From positions 1-14,355 of the forward strand of contig JANXWN010000217.1 of the NCBI GenBank assembly GCA_025351125.1: DNA of 14,355 bases. The letters are read 5' to 3'. Within the stretch, counting starts at the first letter, position 1. Every line of letters begins with the position of its first letter. This document shows positions 7,561 to 14,355 of this stretch, piece after piece. The notes under the pieces were generated by a model, which saw nothing but the letters and a program-made list of their open reading frames with translations, was not told where the DNA came from and did no database searches. Both the position numbers and the translations under genes were made by a program. Origin of the DNA: Caulobacteraceae bacterium (GTDB lineage: Bacteria; Pseudomonadota; Alphaproteobacteria; Caulobacterales; Caulobacteraceae).

Positions 7561-7654
7561 CGTCAGCTCAAAGGCGTGTTGCGGTCGGATCCCCAAGACG
7601 ATGGTCGCAAACCAAGCACGCGGGAAAACCTGGACAATCGCAAAAAGCGGCAGG

Positions 7655-7679
7655 GGAACTTCACTCGGATACGAGCGTA
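7655..7679 (+). promoter_or_regulatory. Probable EcfG-type (general stress response) promoter
   Basis: GGAAC (7655-7659), a 16-bp spacer and CGTA (7676-7679) match the alphaproteobacterial EcfG/SigT consensus GGAAC-N16/17-CGTT with one mismatch. It stands 52 bp before the ATG of the small secreted protein and points at it. This assumes an EcfG sigma factor in the host, which is not in the window. Confidence 0.5.
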
Positions 7680-7731
7680 ATATCAAGAGCGCGCGGCCGA
7701 TGTTGGACCAAAGCGCCTGAAAGGTATCATC

Positions 7732-8073
7732 ATGTCGCTCTCCCCATTGTTGGCGGGCGCCGCCATTGCGACGGCGTTCGTCATTCCAGCCTCGGTGTGT
7801 GGTGAAACGACGCCCGCGCCGACAATGAATTCTATCTTTGCCCAGGCCACAATGACGCCTGAAAAGACCGCTGGCCCGGCTGACCCCTCCGATATGAAGG
7901 TGCAGGAAATGCCGCACTCCGCGCCGGTGCAGGTTGACCCGACGGGCGCGCCCTCGGCGGCAATGTCGACCACGGTCACCAACGGCCCCATCCCAGACAA
8001 TGCCGCCAACCGCGTCAAATACGGCGCCCCGATGAGTCACGCTGGACGCGCCTCCAAACCCGCCGGCAACTAG
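7732..8073 (+). CDS. Small secreted hypothetical protein with conserved-type C-terminal tail
   Basis: 113-aa protein. ATG 7732 is supported by GAAAGG at 7719-7724. Residues 1-24 look like a signal peptide (hydrophobic core LLAGAAIATAFVIPA), with a single Cys23 whose context (ASVC) is not a good lipobox. The mature part is disordered, rich in Pro, Ala, Thr and Met. The end, PDNAANRVKYGAPMSHAGR and then SKPAGN, resembles tails that I recall from small secreted alphaproteobacterial proteins (a P-D-x-x-x-NR-YG-PMS-AGR-PAGN pattern), which argues for a real gene. A stress-type promoter lies upstream. It converges with the SH3 gene, with 9 bp between the two ends. Periplasmic or cell-surface location is inferred; function unknown. 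Confidence 0.65.
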   Translation: MSLSPLLAGAAIATAFVIPASVCGETTPAPTMNSIFAQATMTPEKTAGPADPSDMKVQEMPHSAPVQVDPTGAPSAAMSTTVTNGPIPDNAANRVKYGAPMSHAGRASKPAGN

Positions 8074-8078
8074 GTTTG

Positions 8079-8090
8079 CGGGCTAGCCCG
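8079..8090. repeat. Perfect 12-bp palindrome CGGGCTAGCCCG between convergent genes
   Basis: It covers the TAG stop of the minus-strand SH3 gene (8083-8085) and begins 6 bp after the plus-strand stop. Only TTT follows on the plus side. A short bidirectional terminator is possible but weak, because a palindrome without spacer must sacrifice inner pairs to form a loop. Confidence 0.35.
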
Positions 8091-9405
8091 TTTGGACGTC
8101 GGTGAGCAGGGTTTTAAGCCGGCCGGGTCCCTGGTCACGAGCCGCCAGCACGGCGCGGTTATGTTCGCGGATATTCGACGGCGGCGCGAGGCGCGGGCCG
8201 GCCAGCTGCGCGGACTTCACAAGCAGGGCGGTCCGCACATAGCCGGTGGTCTCGGCGGTTTTAATTTCACTCCAGCCCGCGGGCGCGCCTGAGTTATCGA
8301 CGATCTCGACCTTGCCGCCGACGGCGAGCGCGCCGACCGACCGCCCCTTGGTGGTTGGCGTCTCCCGCAAGGTCGCCGCGCGCGCCAGGGTCCAGGTGGG
8401 CGCGGCGGGGCCGGCTAACGTCCCGCCGCCGCGCTTTAAGGGCGCCCCGTTAGATACCGCCGTTGCTGACGCGCCTTTGGCCGGCGGCAGCTTCAACGGC
8501 GCGGTCGACGCTGTCGGGGCGTAGGCCGGAGCCTGACCGCCTAGCACATCGGCTTCCGACTTATTTTCGGACATGGCGCGGCTTTGCGTATAGGTTTTGG
8601 CGAGACTGGCTTGTTGTTCGACCACCCCGCCGGTCAGGTCCACGTCGCTTTTAATGGCGCTTTGCAGGGAAGCCCGGTCCCGCGCGAGGCCACGGCGATC
8701 TTGATCATTGCTGGCGGTTGAAAGTTTGGCCTTAAAATCGGTGACTTGGCGGGCGCGGCAGGCGTCCAAGGCGCCTTCTTCGGCGGCGATGGCGCGACTA
8801 ACGTCAACCTGACGGCGGGCGTCGTCATCGATCGAGGTGGCCAGCCGAATATTGTCGCCGCCCGATTCTTCTTGTTTGAGCTGCGCGTAGGCTTCGACGG
8901 TGCTGACGACGGCCACGATGATCGCCATGGCGGCGATGGCGCGCGTATCGCCGCCGCCGAGGTTACCGCCGCCGAACATCCCCCCGCCGGCCGCCGTCGT
9001 GACGCCGGGGATACTAAACTTTGCCGCTTCGCCAAGGTTGCCAGGGTTAAGAAAGCTAAAAGGCCCGCCCATTCCCGAGCCGCCGTCGCCCGAATTGCCA
9101 CCGCGACCAGCGCCTAACCCGCCCGGTAAATAATGGCCGAGCATCTGCCCCGCGACGAACATCGCTCCAGTCTTCAATCCGGCGGTGAGGGCCGCGCCAA
9201 AATGCGACTTATGGATGGCCTCGTATTGTTTTTGGCGTTCGATGATCGGCGCCCGTTCGGCCGCGCAGGCGTCCGCCGACTTGTTTCCACCGCCGCCCGG
9301 CAAACCAAACGCCGCCGCGGCGCCTTGCATTTGTGCGACCAAGGCCGCAGCAATGCCGGCGCCAAGTGCCGCGCGTCGTAAAACCGTGGCGGGTTTTTGC
9401 TTCAT
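8083..9405 (-). CDS. Exported Gly-rich SH3-domain protein, coupled to the caspase gene
   Basis: 440-aa envelope protein of unknown role. Its ATG (9405-9403) overlaps the caspase stop as ATGA, so translation is coupled. Order of parts: signal peptide 1-32 (core LGAGIAAALVAQMQG, cut near AAA-AFG); a short charged helix with Cys47; a hydrophobic/Gly segment 69-100 (AALTAGLKTGAMFVAGQMLG and following); a very Gly-rich, low-complexity stretch 95-152; a probable transmembrane or amphipathic helix 155-175 (AIAAMAIIVAVVSTVEAYAQ); a charged helical, coiled-coil-like region 176-290 with Cys216; a Pro/Ala linker; a bacterial SH3 domain 335-398 (ATLRETPTTKGRSVGAL, GWSEIKTAETTGYV); and a basic tail. SH3 domains of this kind often bind cell wall or peptides. 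No enzyme motif is visible. With the caspase upstream it may be substrate, regulator or anchor. Confidence 0.8.
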   Translation of the reverse strand: MKQKPATVLRRAALGAGIAAALVAQMQGAAAAFGLPGGGGNKSADACAAERAPIIERQKQYEAIHKSHFGAALTAGLKTGAMFVAGQMLGHYLPGGLGAGRGGNSGDGGSGMGGPFSFLNPGNLGEAAKFSIPGVTTAAGGGMFGGGNLGGGDTRAIAAMAIIVAVVSTVEAYAQLKQEESGGDNIRLATSIDDDARRQVDVSRAIAAEEGALDACRARQVTDFKAKLSTASNDQDRRGLARDRASLQSAIKSDVDLTGGVVEQQASLAKTYTQSRAMSENKSEADVLGGQAPAYAPTASTAPLKLPPAKGASATAVSNGAPLKRGGGTLAGPAAPTWTLARAATLRETPTTKGRSVGALAVGGKVEIVDNSGAPAGWSEIKTAETTGYVRTALLVKSAQLAGPRLAPPSNIREHNRAVLAARDQGPGRLKTLLTDVQTG

Positions 9406-11423
9406 CGTCCGCCGATCCGCGTCAGGTCCGCGGCCGCGTCGGAATCGCCGCCCGCCGCCGCCTTGCGGTAGAAATCCGTGGCCGTGGCGACATTGCGAGG
9501 CACGCCGCGGCCCGCCTCGTACATTACCCCCAGATTGCGCAGGGCGGCGATACTACCGGCGTCGGCCGCCTGCTGGAAGAACCGCGCGGCGGTGACATCG
9601 TCGGGGGTCACGCCCTCGCCTTGCGCGTAAAGCGTACCGAGGCCTAACAGGCCACGGGCGTCGCCGCGGTTAGCGGCCTGGCGATAAGAGTCCGCGGCGC
9701 GGGCAAAATCCTGCGGCAGACCACGGCCGCTCTCCAGCATGACGCCCAACGCGGACATGCCTTCGCCGTCACCGGCTTCCGCGGCGCGTTGATACCACGT
9801 CGCGGCCTGCACCAGATCGCGATCCACGCCGGCGCCGTCTTCATAGGCATAGCCCAAGCGAACCATAGCGGCCCCTTGACCGGCGGCGGCGGCGCGTTGA
9901 TAGCCGTTAAACGCCGCCTTGCGATCCGCGCGCACGCCCGATCCGTGCTCGTAAAGGTCGGCCAAGTCCAGCATGGATGGCCCGTCGCCCGCGTCCGCGG
10001 CCTTTTGCAGCCAAGCGGCGCCTTGGCGCGGATCGCGCGGCACGCCTTGACCTTGCAAATAGAGCTGACCCACTAAGCCCATGGCCGAAGGTAAACCGGC
10101 GGCGGCCGCGGCGCGCAGCCAGCGCACGCCTTGGGATTGATCCACCGGCCCACCATAGCCATTGAGTAAGCTCAGTCCATAGTTGACCATGCCGCCGGGG
10201 TGGCCCGCTTTGGCGGCGCGCGCGAACCAGCGTGTCGCCTCGGCTTGGTCCTTCGCCGCGCCCCGGCCGGTCAAGGCCATGACACCCAGGTTATAGGCCG
10301 CCGAGGCATCGCCTAAGTCAGCCGCGCGCCGCCATTGACTGACCGCGCCGGCATAGTCCGCGCGCTGAAAGGCGGATCGCGCGGCGGTGAGCGCCGTGGT
10401 CGCCGGCGTCGAGGGCGCGGACGCCACCGCGGTCGTCATGTTTCGGCTCTGCTCGCCTAGCACGCGCACGCGATTGAACGCGAGCGGTCGATACAGACCG
10501 GAAAAATCCCCGCGGTCGCTTTGATCCAGATAGGCTTGAAAATCCGCCGGATCAGTGGAATTGCGGATGGTCTGCCAAAACTCCTTTTCACGCTTGCCGC
10601 GCGCTTGCGCATCGACGTCGGCTTGCGCGCGGCCGCGATCCGGCGCCTTGCCGTCGAAGCTCCAGTAAATATCTACCCAGATCCCCTGTAGGTCGGGCGA
10701 TTGGCGATCGTTCGTGGCGCGTTGCACTTCACTTTGAACGAAGCGCGGCAATTCGCCGGTGGTGAGGCGCGGTCGTTGCAAAGCCTGAGTCAAGGCCAGG
10801 GCGAAGGGACTGTTGCTGCCCGCCCCATCCAGCGCCGCCTGCCCGGGCGCGGCGGCCATTAGGGTGACGACCTGGCTGGTCAAACCACCGGTTTCCCGGG
10901 CCAGACCGCCTTTAATGTTAACGGTTTGACCTTGGGCGGGATTGTCGCGGCAAGCATCCAAAATTACCAGCCGCACATCCTTGGCCTGGAGCACCGCCTC
11001 GCGCGCCTTGGACGCCTCCAGACCGCTGGCGATCATCCGGTCCATCGATGTATTCGACGCGTCGCGCGGGAACAAATAGTTGACGCCCGCGACTTCCGCC
11101 CCGTGACCCGAGAAATAAATGACGGCGGCGTCCGCGCCGCGCGCTTGCTGCGCGAAGACGGTGATAGCGGCGGCCAGATCCTTGCGCGCCGGATCGATCA
11201 GGGGGGTGACGGTAAAGCCCAGACGTTTGAGGGCGTCGCCGACAAGTTGAGCATCCGCCAGGGTATTTTTCAGCGGATTGACGCTCTCATAATGCGCGAC
11301 ACCGATGACCAAGGCCACCCGCGTCGGCTTCGCCTGCGCCGACGAAACCGCGATCAGGCTCGCCGTCGCGATCAGGCTCAGGCGTCTGACGACGTGATCG
11401 AAGCGCACGACGAGTTTCGACAT
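9402..11423 (-). CDS. Exported caspase-family (C14) cysteine peptidase with C-terminal Sel1 repeats
   Basis: 673-aa protein. The frame extends 63 codons further upstream, but ATG 11423 has GGAGAGGTG just before it and gives a signal peptide (MSKLVVRFDHVVRRLSLIAT, then ASLIAVSSAQA-K, cut near 31). Caspase domain about 33-255: RVALVIGVAHYESVNPLKN at its start, catalytic His107 in YFSGHG, Cys158 in LDACRDNP; the dyad is intact. A linker with a DFQAYLDQ helix follows (256-350). Then come eight full Sel1 repeats of about 36 residues and one partial repeat (356-673), each with an AA-x-W/F-Y-x-x-AA-x-x-G-D/x-x-x-A-M/L pattern and G-x-G-V-x-x-D ends. Related orthocaspases cleave after Arg/Lys. The repeats should hold protein partners. 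It is probably periplasmic and acts with the coupled SH3 protein. Process unknown. Confidence 0.88.
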   Translation of the reverse strand: MSKLVVRFDHVVRRLSLIATASLIAVSSAQAKPTRVALVIGVAHYESVNPLKNTLADAQLVGDALKRLGFTVTPLIDPARKDLAAAITVFAQQARGADAAVIYFSGHGAEVAGVNYLFPRDASNTSMDRMIASGLEASKAREAVLQAKDVRLVILDACRDNPAQGQTVNIKGGLARETGGLTSQVVTLMAAAPGQAALDGAGSNSPFALALTQALQRPRLTTGELPRFVQSEVQRATNDRQSPDLQGIWVDIYWSFDGKAPDRGRAQADVDAQARGKREKEFWQTIRNSTDPADFQAYLDQSDRGDFSGLYRPLAFNRVRVLGEQSRNMTTAVASAPSTPATTALTAARSAFQRADYAGAVSQWRRAADLGDASAAYNLGVMALTGRGAAKDQAEATRWFARAAKAGHPGGMVNYGLSLLNGYGGPVDQSQGVRWLRAAAAAGLPSAMGLVGQLYLQGQGVPRDPRQGAAWLQKAADAGDGPSMLDLADLYEHGSGVRADRKAAFNGYQRAAAAGQGAAMVRLGYAYEDGAGVDRDLVQAATWYQRAAEAGDGEGMSALGVMLESGRGLPQDFARAADSYRQAANRGDARGLLGLGTLYAQGEGVTPDDVTAARFFQQAADAGSIAALRNLGVMYEAGRGVPRNVATATDFYRKAAAGGDSDAAADLTRIGGR

Positions 11424-11584
11424 TACACCTCTCCGCGTCCAGGCCCCCCGCGCCCGGATCGCGGCCCCGGACGACAGGACCACTCTGGCGCTATCAGGGT
11501 GGAGAATCAACGCTGTTCGGCGCGTGAGGAGGAGCAATCCCAACGGCGACGGTGGTGTGATGCGCCGCCGTCGATCGCTAACTG

Positions 11585-11610
11585 CCGCTTGAAAGCGGGG
11601 GATCACCCCC
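11585..11610. repeat. Two adjoining short palindromes
   Basis: CCGCTT-ga-AAGCGG (11585-11598) abuts GGGGG-atca-CCCCC (11597-11610). They share two bases, so only one hairpin can form fully at a time. Confidence 0.5.
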
Positions 11611-11623
11611 AAATAACTCCGTC

Positions 11624-11647
11624 ATGGCCGGGCATAATCCCGTCCAT
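11624..11647. repeat. ATGGCCGGG / CCCGTCCAT inverted repeat, candidate dispersed extragenic palindrome
   Basis: Nine-base arms (11624-11632 and 11639-11647) around CATAAT, one mismatch. The ATGGCCGGG...CCCGGCCAT type is, from memory, a frequent intergenic palindrome in alphaproteobacterial genomes. No second copy is seen in this window. Confidence 0.45.
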
Positions 11648-11715
11648 CCATTGGGCGAGCGGACGGGTGCGGCCGTGCGTGTGCACGGTCGATGAGAGGT
11701 CTCGCCCGAATGGAT
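11646..11715. repeat. Long imperfect inverted repeat with an inner hairpin (structured element)
   Basis: ATCCATTGGGCGAG (11646-11659) pairs with CTCGCCCGAATGGAT (11701-11715): 14 base pairs with one bulged G (11708). Inside lies GGCCGTGC-gtgt-GCACGGTC (11671-11690), 8 pairs with one G-T. GGACGGG (11661-11667) can instead pair with CCCGTCC (11639-11645), a crossing (pseudoknot-like) or competing pairing. Confidence 0.6.
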
Positions 11716-11716
11716 C

Positions 11717-11736
11717 GGCGGGACCAACGCCCCGCC
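11717..11736. repeat. GGCGGG / CCCGCC inverted repeat
   Basis: Perfect 6-bp arms around an 8-nt loop, one base away from the long inverted repeat; the outermost member of the hairpin cluster toward the enoyl-CoA hydratase gene. Confidence 0.45.
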
Positions 11737-11798
11737 AATGACGGTTTGGTAGGGCGTAGCCGCGCAGTGCACCCCACGGTGGCGATCGCGCGCCGGCC

Positions 11799-12572
11799 CT
11801 ATCGCCCCGTAAAGGCGCCCGGGCGTTTTTCGACGAACGCCGCCATCCCCTCTTTCTGATCGGCCGATCCGAACAAGCCGTGGAACAGCCGGCGTTCGAA
11901 ATTCACGCCTTGCTCGAGCATGGTTTCGAACGCGGCGTTGACCATGTCTTTGCACGCCATCACCGCCAAGGGCGCCATGGCGGCGATGGTTTGCGCGCTC
12001 TTCAGCGCTTCGGCGTCGAGGTCGGCGAGGGGCACGACGCGGGCGACGAGGCCGGAGGCTTCGGCTTCCTTGGCATCCATGTTGCGGCCAGTGAGGCACA
12101 TCTCCATCGCCTTGGCCTTGCCCACGGCGCGAGTCAGGCGTTGCGAACCGCCCATTCCGGGGGTGACGGCCAGCTTGATTTCCGGCTGACCAAATTTAGC
12201 GGTATCGGCGGCAATAATGAAGTCAGCCATCATCGCCAGTTCGCAGCCACCACCTAGTGCATACCCCGCGACCGCCGCGATCCAGGGCTTGCGCGTGGCG
12301 GTCAGGCGGGCGTAGCCGGCGAAGAAGTTAGCGCCATACATGTCGGCAAAGGATTGCTCGGCCATTTCCTTGATATCCGCCCCCGCCGCGAAGGCGCGGT
12401 CGGAGCCTTTGAGCACGGCGCAGCGTTGCGTGGGGTCGGCGTCGAATTTAGCGAAGGCGTCCAGCAGGTCGGCGAGAACCTGCCTGTTCAGCGCATTGAG
12501 CGCCTGCGGCCGATTGAGCGTAATAAGCGTGACCGCGCCGACGTGTTCGACCAGGAGTGTTTCATAATTCAT
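11799..12572 (-). CDS. Enoyl-CoA hydratase (crotonase fold), valine branch
   Basis: 257 aa, the usual length for bacterial and mitochondrial enoyl-CoA hydratases. Start ATG 12572 overlaps the stop of the upstream hydrolase as ATGA; the ATG at 12584 sits directly on the GAGGA and is less likely. Both catalytic glutamates are present: Glu111 in [11 protein letters not shown] and Glu131 in FGQPEIKL. The oxyanion-hole/CoA motif is [10 protein letters not shown] (61-70). Typical end: [12 protein letters not shown]. It hydrates trans-2-enoyl-CoA; by context the substrate is methacrylyl-CoA, giving 3-hydroxyisobutyryl-CoA, although such enzymes also serve short-chain beta-oxidation. Last gene of the valine operon in this window, cytoplasmic. 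Confidence 0.88.
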   Translation of the reverse strand: MNYETLLVEHVGAVTLITLNRPQALNALNRQVLADLLDAFAKFDADPTQRCAVLKGSDRAFAAGADIKEMAEQSFADMYGANFFAGYARLTATRKPWIAAVAGYALGGGCELAMMADFIIAADTAKFGQPEIKLAVTPGMGGSQRLTRAVGKAKAMEMCLTGRNMDAKEAEASGLVARVVPLADLDAEALKSAQTIAAMAPLAVMACKDMVNAAFETMLEQGVNFERRLFHGLFGSADQKEGMAAFVEKRPGAFTGR

Positions 12573-13615
12573 AGGGATTTCCATTCCTCGGAGGTGGGCA
12601 GGGGCGCGAACACGGCGTCCACCATGGCTTCGGTCACGCCTTCCAGCGTGTCCGGCGCCCAAACAGGCTGGTTGTCTTTCTCGACGATCACGGCCCGGAC
12701 CCCTTCGCTGAAATCAGGCGCCATGACCAAGCGGGCGGCGATGCGGTTTTCCATTGTCATGACCTGCGCAAAGTCGGTCATCGCCGCGCCCAATTGGAGT
12801 TGGCGCAGCGCCACCTTCGAGCTGAGGGGCGATTTGGACCTTAAGATATTCAGTTGCGCCAAAGCCCATTCGCCCCCGTCGGCCCGCAGCGCGTCGGCGA
12901 TCGCCTCGACCGTTCCCGCGCAAAACATCCGGTCGATGTCGTCATGGCGCTCGATCATGGCCGAACGGCCCGGATCGGATTCCAATTCGGTGAGTATGGT
13001 CTCCACCGCCGCCGGATCGGCGATCAATCGCGCTTTGAGGTCGGGCAGGCTCGCGGACGGGACGACGTCGGTGGCAATCCCCAGAATTTCACATCCCGCC
13101 GCCTTCAGCCGCGCGCCGGTCAAGGCCATCCAGACGCCGGCGGCGCCATGCAGCCGCGGCAAAAACCAACCGCCGCCGACGTCGGGGAACAGGCCGATGC
13201 CGGTTTCGGGCATGGCGAAGGTCGTCAGTTCGGTAGCTATACGATAGCGCGCCGGCAAGGTGATCCCCACCCCGCCGCCCATGGTGATCCCGTCCATCAC
13301 CGTAATGATCGGCTTGGGGTAAACGAACATCAGATGGTTGAGCTGGTATTCGGTGAAAAAGAACCGTTTGGCCGCCGCCCCGCCCACCGCCACGCTGTCG
13401 GCCAGATAGCGTATGTCGCCACCCGCGCAAAAGCCGCGCTCTCCCGCATGGTCGATCAAGACCGCTTGCACGGCGCGGTCGTTTCGCCACGACAGGAGGG
13501 CGTCGGTCATCAGTCGCACCATGCCGGCGGTCAGCGCTCCGAGCGCTCGTGGCCTGTTGAGCGTCAGACACCCGACCGCGCCCTGAGTTGTGACGATGAC
13601 TTCGGCGTCGCTCAT
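12569..13615 (-). CDS. 3-hydroxyisobutyryl-CoA hydrolase (crotonase superfamily)
   Basis: 348 aa, longer than ordinary hydratases and typical of HIBYL-CoA hydrolases. It releases 3-hydroxyisobutyrate and CoA from 3-hydroxyisobutyryl-CoA in valine degradation. Diagnostic signs: [11 protein letters not shown] (61-71), [12 protein letters not shown] (108-119), and [20 protein letters not shown] with Glu137 and Asp145, the family's active-site pair; the C-terminal part (about 200-348) has the extension with [12 protein letters not shown] and the [13 protein letters not shown] block. Start ATG 13615 overlaps the dehydrogenase stop as ATGA, and the ribosome-binding site is weak, which suggests coupled translation. 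Its stop likewise overlaps the hydratase start. A general 2-enoyl-CoA hydratase is a less likely reading. Confidence 0.9.
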   Translation of the reverse strand: MSDAEVIVTTQGAVGCLTLNRPRALGALTAGMVRLMTDALLSWRNDRAVQAVLIDHAGERGFCAGGDIRYLADSVAVGGAAAKRFFFTEYQLNHLMFVYPKPIITVMDGITMGGGVGITLPARYRIATELTTFAMPETGIGLFPDVGGGWFLPRLHGAAGVWMALTGARLKAAGCEILGIATDVVPSASLPDLKARLIADPAAVETILTELESDPGRSAMIERHDDIDRMFCAGTVEAIADALRADGGEWALAQLNILRSKSPLSSKVALRQLQLGAAMTDFAQVMTMENRIAARLVMAPDFSEGVRAVIVEKDNQPVWAPDTLEGVTEAMVDAVFAPLPTSEEWKSL

Positions 13616-14355
13616 GGCCGCAACAACTCGCGCGCGACGATGACCCGCATGATCTCGTTGGTCCCCTCAAGGATTTGGTGCACCCGCAAATCTCGCACAA
13701 TCCGCTCCAGGGGGTAATCCTTGAGATAACCATAACCGCCGTGCAGTTGCAGGGCTTGGTTGGCGATGTCGAAACAGGCGTCGGTGGCGAAGCGTTTGGC
13801 CATGGCGGCCAAGCGGGTGGCGTTCGGATCGCCGGCGTCGAGTGCGGCGGCGGCGCGGCGCACCATCAGGCGGGCGGCCTCAAGATCGGTCGCCATATCG
13901 GCGAGGCGAAATTGCAATCCCTGAAATTCGCTCAAGGCGCGACCAAATTGCTTGCGCGTTTTTAGGTAATCCACAGCGGTCTCGAGGGCTAAGCCGGCGC
14001 CGCCCAAAGAGCACGCCGAAATGTTCAAGCGCCCACCGTCGAGCCCCTTCATGGCGATGCGAAAGCCTTGCCCCTCATCTCCCACCCGGTTTTCGACCGG
14101 GATGACGCAATTGTCGAAATGAACCATGGCGGTGGGCTGATTGGCCCAGCCCATCTTGCGTTCCTGCGCGCCGAAGCTGAGGCCAGGCGCCTGGTTCTCG
14201 ACCACGAAGGTCGAAATCCCACCCGCACCGGCGGGGCCCGTCCGGGCCATCACCACATACACGTCCGAGGTTCCGGCCCCGGAGATAAACGCCTTGGCGC
14301 CATTCAGAACGTAGGTTTCACCTTCGCGCCGCGCCGTGGTGCGCAAGGACGCGGC
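13612..14355 (-). CDS. Acyl-CoA dehydrogenase, probably isobutyryl-CoA dehydrogenase; N-terminal part outside window
   Basis: The 247 C-terminal residues of an enzyme of about 380. It oxidises short branched acyl-CoA with FAD; by context isobutyryl-CoA to methacrylyl-CoA. The visible part starts in the middle beta domain ([12 protein letters not shown], then [18 protein letters not shown], a very ACAD8/IBD-like segment). Later parts: [77 protein letters not shown]. The catalytic Glu is that of LEGTNEIMR (codon 13666-13668). The frame is open through base 14355, so the gene is cut by the window and not truncated in nature. It heads the visible part of the operon; mmsA often lies nearby in relatives but cannot be seen. 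Confidence 0.88.
   Translation of the reverse strand, partial: AASLRTTARREGETYVLNGAKAFISGAGTSDVYVVMARTGPAGAGGISTFVVENQAPGLSFGAQERKMGWANQPTAMVHFDNCVIPVENRVGDEGQGFRIAMKGLDGGRLNISACSLGGAGLALETAVDYLKTRKQFGRALSEFQGLQFRLADMATDLEAARLMVRRAAAALDAGDPNATRLAAMAKRFATDACFDIANQALQLHGGYGYLKDYPLERIVRDLRVHQILEGTNEIMRVIVARELLRP

Larger units (their letters stand above)
11424..11798. other. 375-bp non-coding region, dense in inverted repeats, upstream of the caspase gene
   Basis: I see no gene here. The part near the caspase start (11424-11580) should hold its leader and promoter, but no clear -35/-10 pair is visible on the minus strand. The part from 11585 to 11736 contains successive inverted repeats, described separately. 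GCGATCGC (11782-11789) is an 8-bp palindrome after the enoyl-CoA hydratase stop; no T-rich terminator is seen there. Confidence 0.6.

Noticed and set aside
7520..7720. Plus-strand open frame after the cupin
   Set aside because: It begins inside the cupin gene, has no recognisable family features and covers the probable promoter region.
7531..8040. Minus-strand open frame of about 169 codons opposite the small secreted gene
   Set aside because: Arg/His/Gly-rich composition typical of an antisense shadow in GC-rich DNA, overlaps the cupin end, no ribosome-binding site seen. The plus-strand frame has a signal peptide and a patterned tail.
9402..10440. DNA-level tandem repeat in the Sel1 part of the caspase gene
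   Set aside because: The repetition is at protein level (about 36 residues per unit); the nucleotide copies have diverged, so it is not reported as a separate DNA repeat.
11424..11612. 63-codon N-terminal extension of the caspase protein
   Set aside because: Arg-rich, places the signal peptide internally, and the ATG at 11423 has a strong GGAGAGGTG ribosome-binding site.
11578..12099. Minus-strand open frame crossing from the hydratase gene into the hairpin region
   Set aside because: Mostly an out-of-frame shadow of the enoyl-CoA hydratase; its tail only translates the inverted repeats.
12354..13247. Plus-strand open frame of 297 codons opposite the hydrolase and hydratase
   Set aside because: Shadow of two crotonase genes with clear active-site motifs; Ser/Arg/Ala-rich with no family features.

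Overview
The window is GC-rich (roughly 60-65% by eye), gene-dense DNA that looks alphaproteobacterial. The reasons are the valine-catabolic acyl-CoA gene set, exported caspase and Sel1-repeat proteins, a GGAAC-N16-CGT promoter of the EcfG (general stress sigma factor) type, and extragenic palindromes with ATGGCCGGG arms. A Caulobacterales or Sphingomonadales-like host would fit, but the sequence alone does not fix the order. I see no tRNA, rRNA, CRISPR array, transposase or phage gene.

Layout. (1) 1-732: 3' part of a pabC-type aminodeoxychorismate lyase, cut by the window edge. (2) 842-2770: exported S9 (prolyl oligopeptidase-type) peptidase, preceded by a perfect 9-bp inverted repeat. (3) 3016-4110: trypsin-like serine protease without a signal peptide. 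(4) 4250-7560: tight plus-strand operon of APH-like kinase, small DUF6285-type protein, acyl-CoA dehydrogenase and cupin. The first three match the order and types of lvaA-lvaB-lvaC, which in Pseudomonas putida phosphorylates 4-hydroxyacyl-CoA and turns it into a beta-oxidisable 3-hydroxyacyl-CoA. (5) 7732-8073: small secreted protein behind a probable EcfG-type stress promoter. (6) 11423-8083, minus strand: exported caspase-Sel1 protein whose stop overlaps the start (ATGA) of an exported Gly-rich SH3 protein. (7) 11424-11798: non-coding stretch packed with inverted repeats. (8) 14355-11799, minus strand: isobutyryl-CoA dehydrogenase (partial), 3-hydroxyisobutyryl-CoA hydrolase and enoyl-CoA hydratase, joined by ATGA overlaps.

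How the genes work together. The right-hand operon covers three consecutive valine-degradation steps: isobutyryl-CoA to methacrylyl-CoA to 3-hydroxyisobutyryl-CoA to free 3-hydroxyisobutyrate. The central operon probably feeds a 4-hydroxy (or lactone/4-oxo derived) acid into beta-oxidation, but lvaD/lvaE partners are not here and a cupin takes their place, so the substrate is open. The caspase-SH3 pair looks like one translationally coupled envelope module. The least explained parts are this pair, the hairpin cluster upstream of it, and the kinase/ACAD operon with its cupin.
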